A DNA stretch of 64,000 nt from assembly GCA_011959405.1 (NCBI GenBank), contig BLLX01000001.1:49084-113083 (forward strand), in the 5' to 3' direction. Source of the stretch: Muribaculaceae bacterium. GTDB lineage: Bacteria; Bacteroidota; Bacteroidia; Bacteroidales; Muribaculaceae. Below are positions 45,958-56,726 of the stretch, piece after piece; positions within the stretch are counted from its first letter, which is position 1; every line of letters begins with the position of its first letter. The position numbers were made by a program, and so were the translations under genes. Under the pieces are notes generated by a model, which saw only the letters and a list, made by a program, of their open reading frames with translations, was not told the DNA's origin and made no database searches.

Positions 45958-47939
45958 TAAAACATCTGATAGTCGATGCTCAGGACTTGAAATTCCGTGC
46001 GCCGGTTGATCTGGTCGGCTGTGTCCTGATCGGTCTCGTTCAGTGTGTCGATGAATTCTTCGGTCAGTACTGTGCCTTCCTGAAATTGCGGATATTCTTT
46101 TGCCAAGCGTTTGGTGATGGTTTTTGGTCGGGATTTTCCGTAGCCTTGCGGTTTGAGACGGTCTGCGCTGATGCCTGCACCGATAAGATAGTCGATCACC
46201 GACTGTGCGCGTCGCTGTGACAGGGCCATGTTGTACTGTTCGGATCCCTTGCGGTCGGTATGCGATGCCATCTCGATGGTCACGTTTGGATTGTCGCGCA
46301 GCATCTGGGCCATTTCGTCGAGTGCTTCTTTAGATTCCGGCCGCAGGGATGCTTTGTCGAAATCATAGAATATATTTTCCACAACAACGGGCTTGTGTAT
46401 GGATGCAAGTATGAAATCCACGCCGTATTCGGCATCTTCTTCAATTGTGTCCGATGTGAACTCCTGCTTTGCGTTCAGATATCCTTTAGCTCCGGCAAGC
46501 ATGGTGTAACTTATGCCACGGTCCAGAGGAAAACGGAAAGATCCGTCATCGCGGGCCTTGGCCTTCTGGTTGGATCCGTCGTTGCCTACGATTCTGATCA
46601 CCGCGTTGGGCACCGGTTCGTCATCTTTGTCGAGCACCCATCCGGATATCCAGATCTGAAGCAGTGGAAGCTCAAATGAATATATATGGTCATATCCGCG
46701 TGCGTCTCCGCGGGAGGAGCTGAAGAAACCGTGTTCTCCGTCACCGAATGTGATGCCGAAATCATCGGCAGGCGAGTTGATAGGATAGCCCATGTTGACC
46801 ACGTTCCATCCACCGGACGGTGTCATCTCGGCCCTGAAGAGGTCCAGTCCCCCCATGCCCGGATGGCCGTCGGATGCAAAATACAGGACAGAATCAGTAC
46901 GGCAGTATGGAAACTGTTCGTTGCCTGGAGTATTGATAAATTCTCCAAGGTTTTCCAAGGAGCCGGCCTTTGCTTTCAGGTCAATTCGCCATAGATCGAA
47001 ACCGCCGGATCCTCCCGGCATATCGGATGAGAAATAAAGCCATCGGCCGTCAGGACTTACGGCCGGATGTCCGTAGCTCGATAGTGTGTCGGCCGTTATC
47101 TCGAATTTGGTCGGTGCGCTCCAGGATGCGTCGCTGCGTTGTGAAGTGTAGATTTCCACGGCCGTATTGGCATTAGGCTCACGGCGGGCTTTTGTCAGAT
47201 ACATGGTTGTGCCGTCAGGCGAGAATGACACGATGCCTTCCTCCACTTCACTGTTCAGCTCTCCTTCCACCGGTTCCGGCTTCTGCCATTGTCCGTTTTC
47301 ATTTTTTTTCATTACCCAGATATCGGGCTTTTTTGCTCCTGTGATTTCCGAGCGGTGATCGCCTTTGACCTTCTCATTTGTGGTTGTGTAGTACAGCATG
47401 TCGAAATCCGTTCCGGCATACATGGGAGCATAGTCCGAGCGGGATGAGTTCAATAGCTTGTGACGCTGCACTTTGTAGCGCGTGGGATTGGATTTCAGAT
47501 TTTTGGCAAGTGTTGCGCCGGCCAGACCCGTTTCGGCAATGGCCGATGTGGGGTCGGATTCAAGAAATTTCTGGTAGTTGGTGATTGCCTGTGCGTATTT
47601 TCCCTCTGCATGGAGCGATTCTGCAAGGCGCAGCACTGCCATGGAATCGGTGACACCGAAACGGATGGCATTCTGATATGCTGCGGATGCTCTGGCATCC
47701 ATACCGAGCCGACGGTAGCATTCGGCCATTTTCATGGCTACCTGACCGCGTAGCGGACGTTCGTCCGGTCGCTTCAGTTTGTCGTACACTTTGCGGTATG
47801 TACGTGAGGCATCGTAAAATTCTCCACGGGCCATCTGCTCATCGGCTACGGAGAGTTTTGCCCCTCCGCAAGCGGAAAGAGCAACGAGCAGGACCATTAT
47901 AACGATCCATCCGGAGGTTTTGTTAATGATGGTGTACAC
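45957..47939 (-). CDS. OmpA family protein with TPR-like and PD40-like repeats
   Basis: Lipoprotein signal; SPDGTTMYLTKARREP, SPDGRWLYFSSDMPGGSGGFDLWR; C-terminal NVTIEMASHTDRKGSEQYNMALSQRRAQSVIDYLIGAGI. Confidence 0.92.
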   Translation of the reverse strand: MYTIINKTSGWIVIMVLLVALSACGGAKLSVADEQMARGEFYDASRTYRKVYDKLKRPDERPLRGQVAMKMAECYRRLGMDARASAAYQNAIRFGVTDSMAVLRLAESLHAEGKYAQAITNYQKFLESDPTSAIAETGLAGATLAKNLKSNPTRYKVQRHKLLNSSRSDYAPMYAGTDFDMLYYTTTNEKVKGDHRSEITGAKKPDIWVMKKNENGQWQKPEPVEGELNSEVEEGIVSFSPDGTTMYLTKARREPNANTAVEIYTSQRSDASWSAPTKFEITADTLSSYGHPAVSPDGRWLYFSSDMPGGSGGFDLWRIDLKAKAGSLENLGEFINTPGNEQFPYCRTDSVLYFASDGHPGMGGLDLFRAEMTPSGGWNVVNMGYPINSPADDFGITFGDGEHGFFSSSRGDARGYDHIYSFELPLLQIWISGWVLDKDDEPVPNAVIRIVGNDGSNQKAKARDDGSFRFPLDRGISYTMLAGAKGYLNAKQEFTSDTIEEDAEYGVDFILASIHKPVVVENIFYDFDKASLRPESKEALDEMAQMLRDNPNVTIEMASHTDRKGSEQYNMALSQRRAQSVIDYLIGAGISADRLKPQGYGKSRPKTITKRLAKEYPQFQEGTVLTEEFIDTLNETDQDTADQINRRTEFQVLSIDYQMF

Positions 47940-47976
47940 GTATGGTTAAACGCGTTTACTGGCAGAAATATTGTAG

Positions 47977-48669
47977 TCAGCCTATATAGTTCATCAGTTT
48001 TTTGAATGCGGAAGCAGATCCGTAGCACACGAATATGTCTCCGTCTTCAACACGTGATTCGGTATCTGTGTGCCAGTCGAAAGGAAGTTGGGTTACAGTG
48101 CTTATGCCAATGATATTGCGTGATTTGACAGGACGTGTCACTGCGATGAGATCCAGCCCGAAATTGGCGTGAAGAGATAGGGCTGCATATTTCTGCCCGA
48201 AGAAATATTCAGGAGCTGCGAATCTCATTACATAATGGTGGGCTGCTATGCGCAGGGCTTCCGTGGTGTCGCCAAGAAGCATTTCCTGAGTAAGGTCGAA
48301 AGCAGCACGTTGCTCCGGCGTTAGTATGCGGTCCACAGACATACCTTGTAAGATGGCCTGATGAATGTCGTCGACGGCGCGGGCATAGATTTTTTTTACG
48401 CCAGCTTTTTTCAACAGGGCCACAGTCTTGACTGATGCGCCGAAATTTTCGCCTATGGCCACTATAACCACATCGACATCTGTCAATGGCAATACATTGA
48501 GGGCTGTCTCGTCGGTGGAGTCGAAAGTATATACGGTGGATATGTAGTTTTTTACTGCTTCCACGTTGGATGGCCTGCTGTCGGCGCCGATAACCTCATG
48601 ACCCATGGCTGTGAGATCTTTGGCAAGATTGGAACCATAGATTCCGAGTCCTATGATTATATATCTCAT
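47977..48669 (-). CDS. Potassium uptake regulatory subunit TrkA/KtrA-like
   Basis: MRYIIIGLGIYGSNLAKDLTAMGHEVIGADS Rossmann/RCK. Confidence 0.9.
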   Translation of the reverse strand: MRYIIIGLGIYGSNLAKDLTAMGHEVIGADSRPSNVEAVKNYISTVYTFDSTDETALNVLPLTDVDVVIVAIGENFGASVKTVALLKKAGVKKIYARAVDDIHQAILQGMSVDRILTPEQRAAFDLTQEMLLGDTTEALRIAAHHYVMRFAAPEYFFGQKYAALSLHANFGLDLIAVTRPVKSRNIIGISTVTQLPFDWHTDTESRVEDGDIFVCYGSASAFKKLMNYIG

Positions 48670-48687
48670 GACGGAGATTTTTGTGGG

Positions 48688-50547
48688 TTAGTTGATTATT
48701 ATGTTGTCTGAGGGATAACGCACAGGCGGTTCGTTTTTAGATCCGGCAATTCCGGCTATGATGGATAGCAGGCCTACGCGACCTATGAACATAGCGGAAC
48801 ACAGCAGCAATTTCGCGCCTGTGCCGATGAGTGGAGTGGCTCCGATAGACAGACCTACGGTTCCCAGAGCGGAACCGACTTCAAAAAGTAGCATTTTAGC
48901 CGGAATATCCGGTTCAATAATCAGCATAGTGACTGAATAGAAAATATAGCTTGCTATTGAGAGGAACACCACGGCCTGCGCGCGGCTTACGGATGCTGTC
49001 GACAGCATCCGGTTGTGGTACACCACTTTGTCACGTCCCGTTACGGTGGTACGCAGATGAAGTATAACCGCGGCAAGCGTATTGACTTTTATGCCGCCGG
49101 CTGTAGACTGTGATCCACCTCCGACCCACATCAGAAACATGACCAGAATCAGTGTCACGTTAAGGAATCCGCCAGGATTGACAGATGCGAATCCGGCTGT
49201 GCGCGGGGTGACGGAATTGAATATGGACTGCACTAATTTTTCCCATGGTGACATTCCTGAGAGTGAGTGGTGGTTTTCCAGTAGGAGAAATGACACGGTA
49301 CCGGCTACAAGCAGTATGGTTGTGGTGACGAGTACTACCCGGGTGTTGAGATCCATGAGGTGAGTGATGCGCGGCGGAACCGGACGATGACGCAGAAATT
49401 TCCATAGGCGGCTGACGCTGGTAAAAAGAGCGTCACGGGCATTGACCAGAATAGGATAGCCGATGCCGCCGGTCACGATCAGTACCGACATTATCAGATA
49501 TATTACCTGATTGCCGTGCAGCAATGCCGGATTGGATAATCCTTCCGGCAAATTTGAGAAACCGGCATTGCAGAAGGCCGACAGAGAATGAAATGCCGCG
49601 AAAATTATCTCATCCCGTGTGGTCATGTCGGGTATGTCGCCATGGATGCTCAGAAATATGCCAAATGCTCCGAGCGCTTCCATTACCAGCGTGAGCAGTA
49701 GGATGTAAAGTAGAGTGGGTAGCAGCGAATTTATTGTTTTTGAGTAGATCATGTCTTTGACCATGAACTGGGAATAGAGAGAGATGTTGCCGCTGAAAAA
49801 AAGAGCGAAAAAGCTGGTGAATGTCATCACTCCGATGGCTCCGATCTGCATCATCACGGCAATGATGAATAGCCCCAGAGTGGTGAATGTGGACGGAAGA
49901 TCGACTGTGGACAATCCGGTCACGCATACTGCAGATGTGCTGATGAATAGTGAATCTGTGAACGATATGCCTGAAAATGTGCATTGCGGCATCATCAGCA
50001 GTGCGGATCCGATCAAGATGAGTATAAAGAATGATGAAGAGAGGATCAGGGCCGGATTGATGCGGTGGCCCATAATGCGGATCAGAGACACGCTAAGGAG
50101 TTCTGCCGAATAAGCGGTCAGTACTGTTATCAGAAACCAGGGAGAGTAAAGTACGGTCTCAAGGACCGGAATCAATGGAGATGATGGCCTGGGAGAGAGC
50201 CATACGAGAAGTGAGATGATTATTCCGGTGTCAAGTATCCATTTTATAGCTCTGGACTGGTTGGCCGTCTGTTTGAAAAGAAACAGTAGATTGAACAGAA
50301 CATTGACGGTAAAAACAGCCTGGACACACCGGAGTATGGGCCACACCATATCAGGCGACAAGGCTCTGTCCTCAAAGCCGCCGTAAATTACGATAGCCGT
50401 TATACATATTGCCGCGGCTATTGTTGATAATACATTCAAAAAAGAGGAAAGCACACGCAAAGTCGCCACAAATCGGTGGACGAACCTTGAATATGCCTTC
50501 CTTGTCAGGTAGAGGCGGCGTTGCAGTTTTTTCATGCGGGCCACCAT
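48688..50547 (-). CDS. Potassium transporter TrkH/KtrB-like
   Basis: SFFALFFSGNISLYSQFMVKD; NSVTPRTAGFASVNPG; GGGSQSTAGGIKVNT. Confidence 0.92.
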   Translation of the reverse strand: MVARMKKLQRRLYLTRKAYSRFVHRFVATLRVLSSFLNVLSTIAAAICITAIVIYGGFEDRALSPDMVWPILRCVQAVFTVNVLFNLLFLFKQTANQSRAIKWILDTGIIISLLVWLSPRPSSPLIPVLETVLYSPWFLITVLTAYSAELLSVSLIRIMGHRINPALILSSSFFILILIGSALLMMPQCTFSGISFTDSLFISTSAVCVTGLSTVDLPSTFTTLGLFIIAVMMQIGAIGVMTFTSFFALFFSGNISLYSQFMVKDMIYSKTINSLLPTLLYILLLTLVMEALGAFGIFLSIHGDIPDMTTRDEIIFAAFHSLSAFCNAGFSNLPEGLSNPALLHGNQVIYLIMSVLIVTGGIGYPILVNARDALFTSVSRLWKFLRHRPVPPRITHLMDLNTRVVLVTTTILLVAGTVSFLLLENHHSLSGMSPWEKLVQSIFNSVTPRTAGFASVNPGGFLNVTLILVMFLMWVGGGSQSTAGGIKVNTLAAVILHLRTTVTGRDKVVYHNRMLSTASVSRAQAVVFLSIASYIFYSVTMLIIEPDIPAKMLLFEVGSALGTVGLSIGATPLIGTGAKLLLCSAMFIGRVGLLSIIAGIAGSKNEPPVRYPSDNIIIN

Positions 50548-50564
50548 AGGGCTGAATAATTGAT

Positions 50565-51275
50565 TTATTGTTTAGACAGCTTGAAGCCGGCGCATACCCC
50601 GTCGTAGCTTTCAAGCAGCGAGCTGACACTTTTAATGGTCGAACTTCCGGCTACGGAGCTTATGCCTTTTATGATGGATATGAGTTTGCTGACATCAAAC
50701 ATGAGCGACATGCTGCGACCAGCCGTCATGGTAACATAGGCTTTCATTGTGCCGATGTTTATGCTTTTCAGAGCCTTGAAATGAAACAGGATGTCACCGT
50801 TATCATCTTTTTCGATGGTTCCGGATGCTGTGAGCACTCCGGACTTCATGGTGAAGCTCATGTCATCATTGATAGTCAGCACGAGTTTTGTGAGACCCAG
50901 TTTCTGATAGTAAGGAACCAGTTTTCCTTCCGCAGCTGCTGCCACAGCCGAACCACCGGCCTTTTTGAGCAGGTTTTCTGATTTGAAACATACGGCGGGC
51001 GATGAATAGGCCCATGTGCCTGTCATGGATTTGGTGTCAACGTTGTCGGTGGAGATCAGTCCGCCGATCAGTCCGCCTACGATTCCTCCAAGACCGGATC
51101 CCGAACCACTGTCTGACTGCGAACCGGAATTATCATTTTTTTTACCGCCAAGACTGTTTAACAGTCCGCCAAGAGGGCTGTCGGTTGCTGTCGACGACGA
51201 AGGAATGGAAGTCGCGCATGCACTGAGGACAGTGCATGCAGCGACCATAACTGATGTTAGAATTCTGAGTCTCAT
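50565..51275 (-). CDS. DUF4923-like lipoprotein
   Basis: Lipobox; MTGTWAYSSPAVCFKSENLLKKAGGSAVAAAAEGKLVPYYQKLGLTKLVLTINDDMSFTMKSG. Confidence 0.8.
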   Translation of the reverse strand: MRLRILTSVMVAACTVLSACATSIPSSSTATDSPLGGLLNSLGGKKNDNSGSQSDSGSGSGLGGIVGGLIGGLISTDNVDTKSMTGTWAYSSPAVCFKSENLLKKAGGSAVAAAAEGKLVPYYQKLGLTKLVLTINDDMSFTMKSGVLTASGTIEKDDNGDILFHFKALKSINIGTMKAYVTMTAGRSMSLMFDVSKLISIIKGISSVAGSSTIKSVSSLLESYDGVCAGFKLSKQ

Positions 51276-51332
51276 TGTAATGTATGTGTGTATTTGATTT
51301 AAATTTTTGCAAATTTACGCAAAAAAATCAAA

Positions 51333-52202
51333 TCAGTTCACTTGGATTACAACAATATTGCTTGTCTGCCAGAATGCGTCGGGGCTTGTGATGACAAGCG
51401 TTTTCATGTCGTTGGCTCCAGATTCGATAGTATATGTGTCTGACGGCTGGTTTGTGAGCACTTTGGCTTTTTTTGAATCCAGCGGCAGCGATGTGAGTGT
51501 ACGGCGGTCGGCACGTTGCATGTAGTTGCGGTCAAAATCGCTGGGCAGAATCTTGGTTTTGCGCAGGAAACCTCCGCCTTCAATTATGCTGTGCTCTTTC
51601 AGCTCGTCTTTTGTGCCAATGACATAGTACACAGTGTTGAGTTCATCAATAGCTTTTGCTAATTCCTGGTCTGATTTCTCGCGGGCCGCAGTGATGGTGT
51701 CGAGGGCAGATCCAAGAGAGTCGATGGTAGCGTCGAGAGTCTCGATGTGTATGTTTGCGGCTTCAAGAGATTTGCGCAGTTCCGCCGCAGTAGCGGTCTG
51801 TTTATCGAGTTGCTCTCGCAGCTGTGCGATCTGCTTGTTGAGTTTGGCATTGTTGGATGCGCTTGAGTTGGCAAGCTGGGCTTCAAGCTCTGCTATGCGG
51901 CGTCTGCGTTGCTGCAGTCCTTTTTGTATGGCTTCCATTTCCAGACGCAGACGGTCGCGTGTCGATGCGTTTTCCCTGTTGATAGGTGCGTTGAGCAGTT
52001 GTTCCAGATGTGTTATCTGGTCCATTCCTACTGTAACGTCGTAGAGAAGAGAGAACAGACTGTCGGAATTGGCAAGTGCCACTCGCAGAGAATCGTCAAG
52101 CCGGTTGTTGCGAGCTTGTTCTTCTGACAGTTTTGTGTTGCCGCAAGAGACGATGGCCAGTGCTATGGCGGCTCCAGATACGATAGGGAGAAGTTTTTTC
52201 AT
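51333..52202 (-). CDS. Coiled-coil lipoprotein (Cbp1-like family by recollection)
   Basis: IVSCGNTKL lipobox; long coiled coil; ELNTVYYVIGTKDELKEHSIIEGGGFLRKTKILPSDFD. Confidence 0.75.
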   Translation of the reverse strand: MKKLLPIVSGAAIALAIVSCGNTKLSEEQARNNRLDDSLRVALANSDSLFSLLYDVTVGMDQITHLEQLLNAPINRENASTRDRLRLEMEAIQKGLQQRRRRIAELEAQLANSSASNNAKLNKQIAQLREQLDKQTATAAELRKSLEAANIHIETLDATIDSLGSALDTITAAREKSDQELAKAIDELNTVYYVIGTKDELKEHSIIEGGGFLRKTKILPSDFDRNYMQRADRRTLTSLPLDSKKAKVLTNQPSDTYTIESGANDMKTLVITSPDAFWQTSNIVVIQVN

Positions 52203-52237
52203 TTTTCTTTGGTTATATTTGCTGTTGAAACGTAAAA

Positions 52238-52960
52238 TCAGGATTCGTTGTCTTTATATTTGTTGCGGTGGACAGAACGCGGTTCGTTCTTTTTGCCATC
52301 AATTACTATAACAATTTCGCCCTTCGGAATGTTCATTTGAAATTCTTCGGCAAGTTCTCCGAGAGTTCCGCGGTGGGTTGTGTCGTGGAGTTTTGATATT
52401 TCCCTGCAGACCGCGGCCATTCTGTCGCCGCCGCAGACTGCAGCCAGTTCTGATAAGGTGCGCGCAAGCCTGAGAGGAGACTCATATATCACGAACGTAC
52501 GGGGCTCTTCGGCCAGTTCTTTCAACCGTGTGGATCGTCCTTTTTTCGGGGGTAGAAATCCCTCGAAAGTAAAGCGGTCGCAAGGAAGTCCGGAATTTAC
52601 CAGTGCAGGGATAAGTGCTGTGGCTCCGGGAAGGGTTTCGACAGGAAGGTCATGTTGGCGGCATTCGCGTGAAAGCAGGAATCCGGGATCTGATATGCCT
52701 GGGGTTCCCGCATCGCTTACCAGTGCGATGGTTTCTCCTGCGGCTATGCGCTGTATGATAGGTGCCACTGTAGCATGCTCATTGAATTTATGGTGACTCA
52801 TCATAGGAGTGGATATATCGAATTTTTTCATCAGCACAGCACTTGTGCGTGTATCTTCCGCGAGAATCAGGTCTGCCTGCCGGAGCACCTGAACAGCGCG
52901 TGGGGTCATATCGTCAAGGTTGCCTACAGGAGTTGGCACTATATAGAGTTTTCCGCTCAT
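52238..52960 (-). CDS. rsmI: 16S rRNA (cytidine(1402)-2'-O)-methyltransferase
   Basis: GKLYIVPTPVGNLDDMTPRAVQVLRQADLILAEDTRTS; ALVSDAGTPGISDPGFLL; FEGFLPPKKGRSTRL. Confidence 0.96.
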   Translation of the reverse strand: MSGKLYIVPTPVGNLDDMTPRAVQVLRQADLILAEDTRTSAVLMKKFDISTPMMSHHKFNEHATVAPIIQRIAAGETIALVSDAGTPGISDPGFLLSRECRQHDLPVETLPGATALIPALVNSGLPCDRFTFEGFLPPKKGRSTRLKELAEEPRTFVIYESPLRLARTLSELAAVCGGDRMAAVCREISKLHDTTHRGTLGELAEEFQMNIPKGEIVIVIDGKKNEPRSVHRNKYKDNES

Positions 52961-52974
52961 TGTGTACAGGCGAG

Positions 52975-53517
52975 TTATAACAGGTGTGACGGTTTGGAGG
53001 AAAAGTGTCGGCCGATAATGGAGAGAAACAGACGGACCTCGTCATTGTCTCTGTCCCATCCGAGATCATCGATCAGATAGTCTTCCACTTCGCCGATTGA
53101 TTTCATGGCGGATATCAGATCCAGTGTATCGGCCATATCGGCATCGTCGTTTGCAAACAGTTCGCGGCGAAAGCGGAACCGGTCGTTTATTGATAATGCT
53201 ATCTGTAGACGTGGAGTGGTCTGCATGTATTCAGTCTGTTCTTCAAAGGCGTCTGTTTCTTCTTCCGGCTCGTTTGTTTTATCCGGTATTGATATTTCAG
53301 ATGCCTCCGGTGCGTATGTTTCCGGCTCGCAATCCTGTTTTGTGTCAACAACGGGTTCGATGTATTGGGCGGTTTCATCTTCGACGATGGCATTGTCAGC
53401 CTTTTCCGTCATCTCTGCGATGCGTTGCTGAAGGTTGTTTACTCTGCGGAGCAGAGCCATGAGATCGGATTGTATCAAAGACAGCTCATCGGATATGTTG
53501 TGTGGGATATTGTTCAT
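52975..53517 (-). CDS. Hypothetical protein (coiled-coil N-terminus, acidic middle)
   Basis: ORF downstream of the HAD gene on the same strand; conserved-looking C-terminus LQIALSINDRFRFRRELFANDDADMADTLDLISAMKSI. Confidence 0.7.
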   Translation of the reverse strand: MNNIPHNISDELSLIQSDLMALLRRVNNLQQRIAEMTEKADNAIVEDETAQYIEPVVDTKQDCEPETYAPEASEISIPDKTNEPEEETDAFEEQTEYMQTTPRLQIALSINDRFRFRRELFANDDADMADTLDLISAMKSIGEVEDYLIDDLGWDRDNDEVRLFLSIIGRHFSSKPSHLL

Positions 53518-53560
53518 GACTGTTCTGGGTGAGGATTACAGAATATGAAGTTTGGGCTTT

Positions 53561-54217
53561 TTATCGGGTCAATACCAGCGGAAGAATTTCGTCAGGGCTG
53601 TTGACGATGTGTTCTGCCAGAAATCGTCGCAGTTCCGCCACAGGTCTGAAGCCCCATGTCACACCGATCGACTCCACGCAGGCACGCCTTGCTGTTTCCA
53701 TGTCCACTCCGCTGTCGCCCACATAAAGCACATCGGCTTTTGGGGTGGGGTAGTCGGTGAGTACATTGAACACAATCGACGGATCTGGCTTGGCCGGGAT
53801 GTGGGGTCGCATTCCGTGAACGGCCATAAAAGGCATGCGCGGGAAAAAGTGGGCAACAAGACGCGATGTGACAGACTGGTATTTGTTGGATGCCACAGCC
53901 AGTTTTACGTTTCGTGCGGCAAGGGACTCGAGGAGTTCCGGTATGCCGGGATATGGCACGGTATGATCATATAGATGGCGGTCATAGTATTCTTCAAATA
54001 CACTGCGGAGTCGGGCCACTGTTTCCGGCTGCCGTGCGTCCGGTGGAAGCACCCGTTCGAGCAAGCGTCCGACGCCGTTGCCCACAAATGTAGGATAGGT
54101 GTTGACGTCGTGTGTCGGAAAGCCGCATCGGCGCAAGGCATGATTTGATGCCTGGGCGAGATCATGGATTGTATTAAGCAGGGTGCCGTCGAGATCGAAT
54201 ATTACCAGAGATTTCAT
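53561..54217 (-). CDS. HAD hydrolase, phosphoglycolate phosphatase-like
   Basis: MKSLVIFDLDGTLLNTIHDLAQASNHAL; VLYVGDSGVDMETARRACVESIGVTWGFR. Confidence 0.93.
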   Translation of the reverse strand: MKSLVIFDLDGTLLNTIHDLAQASNHALRRCGFPTHDVNTYPTFVGNGVGRLLERVLPPDARQPETVARLRSVFEEYYDRHLYDHTVPYPGIPELLESLAARNVKLAVASNKYQSVTSRLVAHFFPRMPFMAVHGMRPHIPAKPDPSIVFNVLTDYPTPKADVLYVGDSGVDMETARRACVESIGVTWGFRPVAELRRFLAEHIVNSPDEILPLVLTR

Positions 54218-54227
54218 ACTTAAACAG

Positions 54228-56612
54228 TTAAAAAGGATAGCCTACCGAGAAATGAAAAGTGGCGTCGCGATGCCAGTTGGGGCGGAAAAGTGGCCAGCAT
54301 TCCTGGCCGATGGCCGGATTATAGGCTTTCATGCCCAGATCGAATCTAAGCAGAAAATAGTCGAAATCCAGGCGTATGCCTAAGCCATAGGCCCAGGCGA
54401 GTTCCTTGTAGAAAGAATCAAACCGGAAGATTCCGTTTGGCTGATTCTCGTAATTTCGTATGGTCCAGATGTTGCCGGCATCAATGAATGCCGCGCCTTC
54501 AAACACCCAGAAAAGTTTTATCCTGTATTCCAGATTCAGATCAATGCGTATGTCGCCGCACTGGTTGATAAAGTCTGTTACCGAGTTGTGAGAGTTATAA
54601 CGCCCCGGACCCAGAGTGCGGACGCCCCAGCCTCTTACTCCGTTTGCCCCTCCGGCATAAAAACGTTTTTCAAAAGGCATCATTGATGAATTTCCGTATG
54701 GTACCCCTATGCCGAATCCGGCATGGAATGCAAGCGATGATCTGTTGTCGAAATTGTGGGCCCTCATATAGTCGATCTCGCCTTTCATATATTGGGCATA
54801 CTGTATGCCGAAAATTTTGTATGCGTTCTCGTGTTTGCTTTGGCCGATGGCAGAAGATATGGCATACAGCAGGTTGCCTGCGGATTCTACGGAAGCCCTC
54901 AGGGTGTATATGTTGCGTCGCGGCTTTCGTGGCTGACCGGGAAGCGACATCAGAGACGGGGCCGTTTTGTTGGTTTTGTAAAATGAAAAGCCCATTCGCA
55001 TTATGAAGTGGTCTTCATAGCTATAACGCAGCAGAGGATTGGATGGTGCGATATCGTCAAGAAAATTGATGGTTGACCGAGGAAGATAGACATAGCTGAT
55101 GTCGATCAGGTCAAAAATGCGCCGGGTGTTGTTGTCGCGGCTGTCCCATTTGTATTTCCATCCGGTTCCGGCTATTACACGTGTGTACTCCGGCCGTTCC
55201 TGATAATTGAAGTTGAGGGCAAATTCAGTCGATGCCAGTACAGTGCGCCTAAATGATCTTCGCAGAAATGGCGCCCTGAATTTAGGCAACGTTATGGCTA
55301 TTTCCGCTCCGGCTTCCGTGTAGCGGTTGTTAATAAGTCCTTCAAGGTTGCCGGACAGGCTTTCATAGCTGCCGCGCGCTTTGATAGAAAGCAATTCCGA
55401 TCCGTGAAAGATGTTTCGGTGCCGGTATGTCAGTCCTACGCCGAAGCCGAGATCGCCTTCGGAATTTGTGCCTTCGAGTTCCGCGGTGATTCCCTGGAGT
55501 GAATTGCGTGTCAGGCGTATGACGGCGTCAAGCCAGCGGGTGCCGTCGTCATGACTGATGTGTGCCGGCACCATTTCTATCGAGACTGATTTCACTATTC
55601 CGAGTCTGGCAAGAGCCTCATAGGTTCGTGTGACCTGTTTGGCGGAATATATGCTGCCTGGCTCTAAAAAAGTGTTGTCCCATAGCATTTTGGGCTTGAT
55701 GTATGGGGCGCCTGCCGCCGCATCGTATATTACAGAGATGTCCAGATATCGGATGGTGTCGCAGAGTATAGGGGTCTGTCTGACCGGATTGTAGTCAGGT
55801 TCGTATATTATGGACCGTATCCGGTACACATTGTGGCGTGTATCGCCGGGAGGTGCTTTCACGGCCATTGTCAGATCAACTCCAAGATCGTTTGCCGCAG
55901 TGTCGGCAGTGAAATTAATGTAGTCTTTGAGAAATGCGTAATATCCGTGATCCTGGAGCAGATTGGTGAGTCGGGTGCGTTCGGCATCAAGCAGATTGCG
56001 GTCAAGTTTGTCTCCCGGATTCAGTGTGAAATTTGTTGAATCGGCACGTATAAGGCCTGCTATGGCCGAATCTGCGAATTCATATTTTATTTTGTTGACC
56101 CGATGCGCCTTGCCGGTGTTGACATGGTATGTAACGTCGATTTTTTTGTCACCGGAGTGTGTGGCGGTGTCCACATGGACAGTCGCTCCCATATATCCGC
56201 GGTTGATCATGGCCAGACGCAGCTGGGATGCCGACTGCGATGTGGCTTGCTGACTATATATGACAGGAGGATGTCCGAGTCTGCGCAGCCATTTGTTCCA
56301 CCAATGTGTGGAATCGCGGCCGGATAGATCGTAGGTCATGAGCCGGAGCGGCCATAGTCCCAGTACCCTGTGATTTGGTTTCTGCCGAAGGTAGTTTGAC
56401 AATTCCGACGGTTTGACTTTGTCGGTTGATGTCGAGTCGTTTGTTACTTCAATATCAACATGATCAAGGAGCATGCGCCCTTCGGGTACATGACGCGTAG
56501 TGTGACAGGCCGACAGGCTTATCAGCCAAACACACACGGCAATTACCGTAATTATCACTGGATTTCGTCGCATGCGGGGAACAAAGTTATTGATTTCTCC
56601 GCGTTTCGGCAA
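54228..56612 (-). CDS. BamA/TamA family outer-membrane assembly-like protein
   Basis: POTRA-like N-terminus; barrel with FYAGGANGVRGWGVRTLGPG and C-terminal FHFSVGYPF. Confidence 0.92.
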   Translation of the reverse strand: MPKRGEINNFVPRMRRNPVIITVIAVCVWLISLSACHTTRHVPEGRMLLDHVDIEVTNDSTSTDKVKPSELSNYLRQKPNHRVLGLWPLRLMTYDLSGRDSTHWWNKWLRRLGHPPVIYSQQATSQSASQLRLAMINRGYMGATVHVDTATHSGDKKIDVTYHVNTGKAHRVNKIKYEFADSAIAGLIRADSTNFTLNPGDKLDRNLLDAERTRLTNLLQDHGYYAFLKDYINFTADTAANDLGVDLTMAVKAPPGDTRHNVYRIRSIIYEPDYNPVRQTPILCDTIRYLDISVIYDAAAGAPYIKPKMLWDNTFLEPGSIYSAKQVTRTYEALARLGIVKSVSIEMVPAHISHDDGTRWLDAVIRLTRNSLQGITAELEGTNSEGDLGFGVGLTYRHRNIFHGSELLSIKARGSYESLSGNLEGLINNRYTEAGAEIAITLPKFRAPFLRRSFRRTVLASTEFALNFNYQERPEYTRVIAGTGWKYKWDSRDNNTRRIFDLIDISYVYLPRSTINFLDDIAPSNPLLRYSYEDHFIMRMGFSFYKTNKTAPSLMSLPGQPRKPRRNIYTLRASVESAGNLLYAISSAIGQSKHENAYKIFGIQYAQYMKGEIDYMRAHNFDNRSSLAFHAGFGIGVPYGNSSMMPFEKRFYAGGANGVRGWGVRTLGPGRYNSHNSVTDFINQCGDIRIDLNLEYRIKLFWVFEGAAFIDAGNIWTIRNYENQPNGIFRFDSFYKELAWAYGLGIRLDFDYFLLRFDLGMKAYNPAIGQECWPLFRPNWHRDATFHFSVGYPF

Positions 56613-56726
56613 ATAAAAATTTATTTAAGCGTGAATGTTGTGTAAACAGTAACAAATTATTACTTTTGTGGTGTTGGAAACGACTGTTTCTGCTCCTTGA
56701 AATTCAATAATCCGGATATATTTTCT